DNA from: Oasisia sp. SBJ-2009
Taxonomy: Eukaryota; Annelida; Polychaeta; Sabellida; Siboglinidae
NCBI GenBank assembly: GCA_964017155.1
Contig: OZ024854.1
Coordinates: 46,082,423-46,146,422, forward strand
Direction of reading: 5' to 3'
DNA: 64,000 nucleotides
Shown here: positions 37,601 to 45,000 of the stretch, one piece after another
Layout of the letters: the number at the start of each line of letters is the position of its first letter
Numbering within the stretch: the first letter of the stretch is position 1
Program-made: the position numbers and the translations under genes
The notes under the pieces: model-generated
The model's database searches: none
Seen by the model: only the letters and a program-made list of their open reading frames with translations
Told to the model about the DNA's origin: nothing

Positions 37601-40600
37601 ACCAGTTACAAGTAGTGACTGGGCGACAGGTGTAGTGGTAGTGCCTAAGAAAAATGGTGCCATTAGACTGTGTGGTAACTACAAGACGACTGTTAATCCT
37701 CAGTTAAAAACCGTGTCCCCACCAAACATTCACATTGATGATGTTCTGGCAGATTTGGCGGGTGGAGCAAAATTCTCAAAACTAGACTTGGCAAATGCAT
37801 ACAACCAAATGGAAATCTGTGAGGATTCTAGACAGTACCTGACGATAGCGACGCACAATGGACTGTTTCAACAGAACAGGTTAGTGTATGGCATTACGAC
37901 GGCTCCAGCAATATGGCAAAATGCAATCGAGAAAGTGTTGCAGGGGTTGCCTGGAGTCAAGGTATATCTGGATGATATTCTAGTGTCAGGAAAAACCGCT
38001 ACCGGAGCAGTACGCAGAATGCTGATGCGGACTGGCTCTCACGATTACCAACATGAAATGAGGCTCCAGGTGCATCTCTAGACGAAGATGTGAGTCTCGT
38101 TCTTGGAGTTGGGGTGTTACCTGTCACGAGCGAACAGATTAAGGTCAGAGTTTGAAAAGACCCATTGTTGTCACAAATGATGAGGTACACACGAGATGGT
38201 TGGCCGGATAGGTTGCCAACAGATCGGTTAGAGTTACAACCGTACTTCAGTCGTCGTAACGAACTATCCCTCGATGGTGATGTTCTGTTATGGGGAATGA
38301 GAGTAATCGTTCCAAAGCAATTTCGAGGTGAAATTCTTGATGAGCTTCATACAGGCCATATCGGGGTTGTGAAAATGAAGGGGGTCGCACGTTCATATGT
38401 CTGGTGGCCAGGCATGGATGCAGACATTGAAGCTTGTACCAAAGCTTGCGAGTCTTGCCAGTTGGTACAGAGGAATCCTACCAATGCTCCATTACATCCA
38501 TGGGTCCTGGCATCACGGCCAGGTGAACGCATACACATTGATGATGCAGGTCCTGTGGAGGGGAAAATGCTCCTCATTGTAGTCGACTCATTTTCAAAGT
38601 GGCCAGAAGTTGTCATTGTCAATAGTACAACAAGTGAAGCGACAGTGCTCTGAGGACCATGTTCAGTAGAGTGGGTGTTCCACAGACTCTGGTCTCGGAC
38701 AATGCACCACAGTTCAAATCACAGGAGTTCAAGGACTTCCTGGATAGGTTGGGGGTGTTGCATAAACCTACCCCACCCTACCATCTGAGTTCGAACGGAT
38801 TGGCAGAGCGATTTGTTCAGACGGTGAAACAAGGTATGAAAGCGATGGCAGCAGCAGGAGAGTCACTCCAGGTCAGACTGGATAAATTCCTCCTGGCATA
38901 TCGAAATGCTCCCCATGCTTTCACAGGAGAAACTCCCGCAGTACGTTTCATGGGTAGACAGTTACGGACACGACTAGACAGTGTAAAACCAGGTAACAGA
39001 CGAGAAACCCAGCGACGAGACAAACAGATGGAAAGGAGTTCCCAAAATTTGAGACAATTCAGAGAGGGTGACATGGTTTGGGTCCGAGATTACCATGGAA
39101 AAGAAAAGTGGGTACGAGGAACGATAAGTGCAAAGTGTGGTCCATTGACTTATCAAGTCATTGTTTCCAAGGGATTATGGAAACGCCACATTGATCAGTT
39201 AAGTTCACGAGTCAATTTGAGTAACATGCCCTTGACAGAATTACCACTGACTGCGACTGGTCATGACTACTTGATGGGCTCTATGCCACCACTTAATCAG
39301 ACCAATGATGAGGTGACATATGATGCGTCCCACCAGCAGACAGTTCAGGGTAGAACTCAGACAGAAGTGGTGCCACCGACTCAGGTTGAGCAGGAAACAC
39401 CGCTGAGACGGTCTTCTCGTGTGAGAAAGGCACCAGACAGACTAGATCTGTAGATATACAGAACTACATGAGTCACAAGGACTCGATGCTTCATTAGTTT
39501 AGTCAAATAACATGGTTAAATGCTAATGTATGGCTGAATTACATTGCCAGCACATAACTATGTTACTATATTAATCAGTTAGAGTATTTGAGATAAACAG
39601 TTAGGCTAATGAATAAAAAGGTAGACTGTTTCATAATTGGTCCGGGAGGGAACTGTTAAATATGTGTGTCTATGTTGTGGACTATACGCCAGTAGTCATG
39701 CGTAGTAATACACGTTATAGCCGTGACGTAGTTGTGAGTAGTGATACACGTATATGCAAATAAAGTTCAGTTTAGTGCTATCCCCAAGAACCACTTGTGT
39801 GTTTTACTTTGATGTCTGAATATACAACAGTTAACTTGGCTTGGCCATTCAGCGAATTCTATATCTCTGCTGAAGCCGGTCAGCTTCCTGCGACGTTGTT
39901 AAGGGTCAACAACTTCGACAGTTCGTTCAGTTGGCGTGACATCTAGCAGCTGCTTATAGACGTATATCTAAATCTGTGGTTAAATTTATGGTAAACTTTA
40001 GTAATTATGCCTTACTGTTCGGCATACGGTTGCAATAATAGTTGAAACAACCGGTAGTATTGAAGCACTGGATTCACATTGGTGATTTGCGGGCGTACTG
40101 TTTGGAATCCCTCCAGTCCAAGTACAGTTCACTTTGCTCGGTCCATTTTGAGGAGAAATGCTTTGAAGTAGACATGTATCATCAGTTGATGGGATGATTT
40201 CAGCGATAACAATAATAGACAACTTTATATTTACCGTCATCAGCATATTACGCGCGTTGCCGAGTTGCAGCCATTTCATGACAACAGCCAAACCCCATGC
40301 AGGGAATTACGCGGAGAGCGCCTCACCGTTGTGACGTCATTCTTCATCTAAGATGGGGTAGCGCATAGTATTTGGATGGCTGGGTGTTAACAAATATTTT
40401 TCTGCTAAACCGCTGGCGTTAAAAAATTGAGTATATGTGGAAATTGTTATTTTATATTAACTCTATTAGGTGTATGCCATGAAACAGTTAACTTTTGTTG
40501 TCCTTTAACAAAATGACAATGGTGTGAAGAATAATTTGCACTTGCTCGTGTATCGGTATAGGATAGATTTAATAAACTAGTATTACACGAATACACGAAT

Positions 40601-41999
40601 ACATTTATTTCAGGTAAAAACCCATATACAATCGGTACATACATTAGAACATCTAAGTAGCCTAATTAAAGAGCCAATATGTTAAAAAAAAAGCATTAGT
40701 TTTGTTCAATTACACTATGCTTAACTACAAATGTCCTAATTACAATTGAATCCAATGAAGGATATGATATATTATATGCTGGCTGTCATGCATTACCAAA
40801 ATGTGTAATGTTAGTTTTCTGATAATGTTATGCATTATAACATATCTCATTTGTTTTTAGGTCAAACAACCCAGACCAATCAACTGGAGAGTGCAGACGT
40901 ATAAGTGCACATAATATTTATGATCCTGAGGTCACGGGATCGTGTGACAATCAGCCATTTCATGTGCATGGATAAAATATTATGATGTTGAGGGAGATTG
41001 AACCATGAACACAATAATTTGTTGTGTCATGTAATCAATTTAGAAAACATAAATATTAGTTCATTGTTGCCTTGAGCCTGGAGAATTGTGTGAACATTAA
41101 TAATGTAAATAGGTCTTAGATGATTTATTTATCAACTTCCACTTAAATCAATTGCCACTGTCCCATCATGTCGTTATTATTGAAGTGTATGATATGCCAG
41201 TTGTGAGAAAATGTAACATTAATGGGTGAAGGGTATTACCCAAATCTTTCCTATCAAATCTGTTTACACAAAGAATTGTTTTTATAAATAATGGGGCAAC
41301 ATCACTTGTTGACAGATAGCTGTCCTGCCAATTTGTTTTCATGTTTCTTGTACCCAAGAGCTCAAAATCGGAAGTAGTTGAAGTCAAGGTTACCTTTGTT
41401 CTATACCTTGAGACATGTAATGTGTAGACAGTAGACACCCAGTTAAAAGTACTTTGACTAGCTGTGGAACACACGGTTGGCCAACTAATTTGGCAACTAG
41501 TTGTAAATTTGTGTTTACTGTCAAAACAGATCTGCAGTCGAGGAATGTGCTACAGGATAATAACATATACATATGGGTATCATTCTGGCCGGGGGAGAAT
41601 CTTGTCATGATATATATGTATGTGAATATTGAAATGTCTTGAAATTTGCTTATGCATATTACAATTTAAATCATGCTCAATATTACATGAAATAGAACTG
41701 GCAAAGTTGCAGAATCTGTTACATATTGAATGCAAAATGCACTCCAATAAGTGGTAATAGAGAATAATTATCTGAATCAAGTAACAAAACATGTTTAAGT
41801 TGACGCACATTGAGTAAAGTTGGTTTAAACATTTAAAAAATACTTTAAATCATGATTTTGGCTTGCAAAACAATGATATGTCTTCTTACCAATCTGTCTG
41901 AATTTACATTTGTTCCAGGTATTGTAAAAAAAAATGCAGTTATAATTTCAATGAGGTGAAAATATATGCCAAAACACATGTAAATTATATATATATACA

Positions 42000-42043
<44 letters not shown>

Positions 42044-45000
42044 CACACAAATGTAAATTATATATGTATATATAATATTATATGTGTAGTTCCAATGTCG
42101 ACAATTGTTGGTGGCGTCAGTATGTTTTGACATCATTTTAGTTTGGTGTCCATTAATGTTAACATAAAACATGCTAAAGACTAAAACTTCACGCTAATAT
42201 TCAGTGTGTATAATCAATAGTTAGATCGGCACAAGAGCTCTTGTGTGAGGATTAGGTTGAAGATTTACACTGGATCAACCAAGTTTATGGCTTACACACA
42301 ACCAATAACATTTCTGTCATTATCATCAATGATTTATTTTTGAAGTCACTAACTGACAGAGACAACATTGTGCCAGCAGCACCCTAAACACTTTTGAAAC
42401 TGGAGATTTGTTGAGATAAATAAATCACCATTGTCATTGAACTCCCTTTGCGTTTGGCCATTTCCTAAAGGCATGCAGACTGGCGTTCATGGTCCAAATA
42501 CAGATGTATAATTTATTCAGTGAAATTCATTGCATATGGTGTCAGGTAACTCAGAATAGTCAACTACTACACTGTACCAGTCTTTTGAGGACGCACCGAT
42601 AAAATAGAGCAGACAAGTTTTCTGATCCCGCGTAACGTAGACATTGTCACCATTGTGATTCCGGTAACGGAGGCATTTTGTTTTACAATATTATTACTGA
42701 AAATACGTGTATTTACTTATTATGCTACTGTTGTGACGTTTGTAAAATGTCTATATTATTTATTTAAAAAAACACTTATTTTAGCAGACGTGCATTATTT
42801 GAAAAACGGCGGAATGCGCTTGGTGAGCGATAATAGGGGACATACAGCAGCGCGCGTCTGAAACTTGTAAATAATGTCAACGTCGGACAGGGCATACGGA
42901 TATGATTACGGTTACAGGTTAGACTGCGTTTTCGTTATCAAGTCAACGCGACAATTAATTAACATGACTCGCTCTGTCGTCCGTACACGTTACAAAAATG
43001 CGGGATTAGTGACTGTTAGCACAGAGGAATGTTTTTGAATCGAGACAATTACAATAGACAGCAGTTAGTTTTAAGATCCGGGTGTTGCAAACATCGACAA
43101 TCTTACTGAACTGGTAGAAATCATTAACCTTAATACCTGACGTATATCTCTCCCTGTTGTTAGGGTTTGTACGAGGGCAAATAATGTTGGCAAGTTATAT
43201 AAAAAGTAATTGTTAATGTTGCTGATAACTTCAGTTCCCAGTAAGCAAAACCAGCATTCCGACATCCATAATAATATAATGGCATATTTAATTATGGATT
43301 ATGTTTAATTATTCTTTCAACTTACAGTGTCCCACCCCAGAAATGTGTTCTTTAGTTGCAATCTATCTTCCCTATTTGGATGTGCTGCGTTTTTGTGTAA
43401 AAGATTATTGTTCTACTTATCTTTATGCTCAGCTAGGGGTAGAACTTCAGCATTTATTTTACTAGACAGTGGGACTAGTAAAGTCAAGTTTACTAGTCCG
43501 CCAAAAGGTTTACTAGTCCGCAAAAATAAGCAATCCAAATTTAAGTTGTTCCAATTTGTTTTTAAACTAAAAAATAGTACATATTGCAACCCCAGTTAAA
43601 TAACAATGCACTTTTCATAAAGGTACCAAAGAAATAATACAGAAATAATAAAAGGAATTAATAAAAAAAATGAAGATATGATCTGTATTAAAAATTGCAA
43701 TTGAAAAAGAATGCCGATTGCACTCATTGACCGGCAGTATCCCCCACTGACTTCAAAGACTTGATGTAGGATGGGTTGGATGACACATTGACCTGTACTA
43801 GACAACCGGACTAGTTATTAGGCAGGTTTACTAGTCCGCCCTTATTTTTACTAATGTACGGACTAGTGGGTAGTTCTACCCCTGAATTGCTTATCCTATA
43901 TTTTGGGTAATAAAATGCGTTTTGCAAAAAGGTAATATTTATATGTTCTCCAATTAACGAGGGATACATATTGATAGCCAGGTTTCACACAAAATAAATT
44001 GTGTTTTACATGAGTTTTATGCCGTCAAGTTGACATAAACAAGCCGATGTCATAGGGTGTGAGCAGTTAGTGCATCACAGACGCATCAAGACCGCAAAGG
44101 CGATGTCTTGCATGTGGACTACAAAGTTGAAATAAAAAACTATTAATAATTTTATTATAAATTTAGACCAAACAAATAAAGCTGCATTATACAGAATAAA
44201 ATTAATGATGTAGTCTTATGTTTGGGGACATATTCGCAAATTGCAAGGCAGCCTTTGCAGTCGTGATGTGTCTAGGGTATGCTAACTGCTCATGCCCTGT
44301 GTCATCGGCTTGTTTACATTGACACGACATTAAACTGATTTAAAACACAATTTAAAAAATAATATCTGACTTCTTTGTAACTGAAGGAATGACATTCCGA
44401 ACACATCGAAAACAGGTGATTACTGGTAAAACCGTTTTAGAAAGGCCCTAATAATTTAGGCCAGTTAACTAGGATACCCACATTTTGTCACAAACAGATG
44501 GGATGTTGTTAACCTTGAAATTATAAAGTGGTTATATGTTTTGGTCATAGGCAATTATGTAGATTAATAGGTTTGGTAACAATTGATGTAAATTTTATAA
44601 ACTGCCTTGTATGGCAAGATTCTATCAAAAGGACTATTTTGTCAATGTACCTCAACAAACTTGTTTCTGTTTTCTGAATATTTTAGCTTCATCTCACAGC
44701 CTTGTTCAACGAACTGATTTCCATGGTCGTGTTGTATTATTAAAAGGTCATGAAGAACTTCAATATGAATAAACCAGAAACCACACTACTGAACGAACTG
44801 AAGTCATAACAGCGTCACATGTTGTATATTGTGGCATTTGTTGGATTTATGTTACCAGGTCCTCCTGGAGACCTGACAAGTCAGATGACCACGGTTCATC
44901 GGTGCGGAGGTCATATCGATCCAGTGATGGCTACAGCAGAGACAGGTCACCAGATGTCATGGATGATGATTCGTGGCGAAATAGAAAACGTCAGCAGTTG

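Larger units (their letters stand above)
35765..39829 (+). mobile_element. Gypsy-type LTR retrotransposon, recent but defective
   Basis: Two 176-bp LTRs beginning TGTTAAATATG and ending ATATACAACA bound gag, protease, partial RT and integrase in Ty3/Gypsy order. The 5-bp target duplication GTTAA lies at 35760-35764 and 39830-39834. The LTRs differ at only three positions, all G in the 5' copy and T in the 3' copy, so insertion is young. Even so, pol has frame changes, stops and a large deletion. No envelope gene was seen. The host is copy B of the THAP/TTAA family, itself within intron 7 of the periphilin-like gene. Confidence 0.9.
35590..40504. mobile_element. Kolobok-like THAP/TTAA transposon, copy B, split by a Gypsy element (intron 7)
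   Basis: TTAA lies at 35586-35589 and 40505-40508, with termini AGGACAAA and TTGTCCT. The sub-terminal inverted repeats equal those of copy A. It is opposite in orientation to copies A and C. Removing the Gypsy element and one 5-bp duplication leaves about 850 bp, the size of copy A. A THAP relic lies on the plus strand at 40007. Confidence 0.8.
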
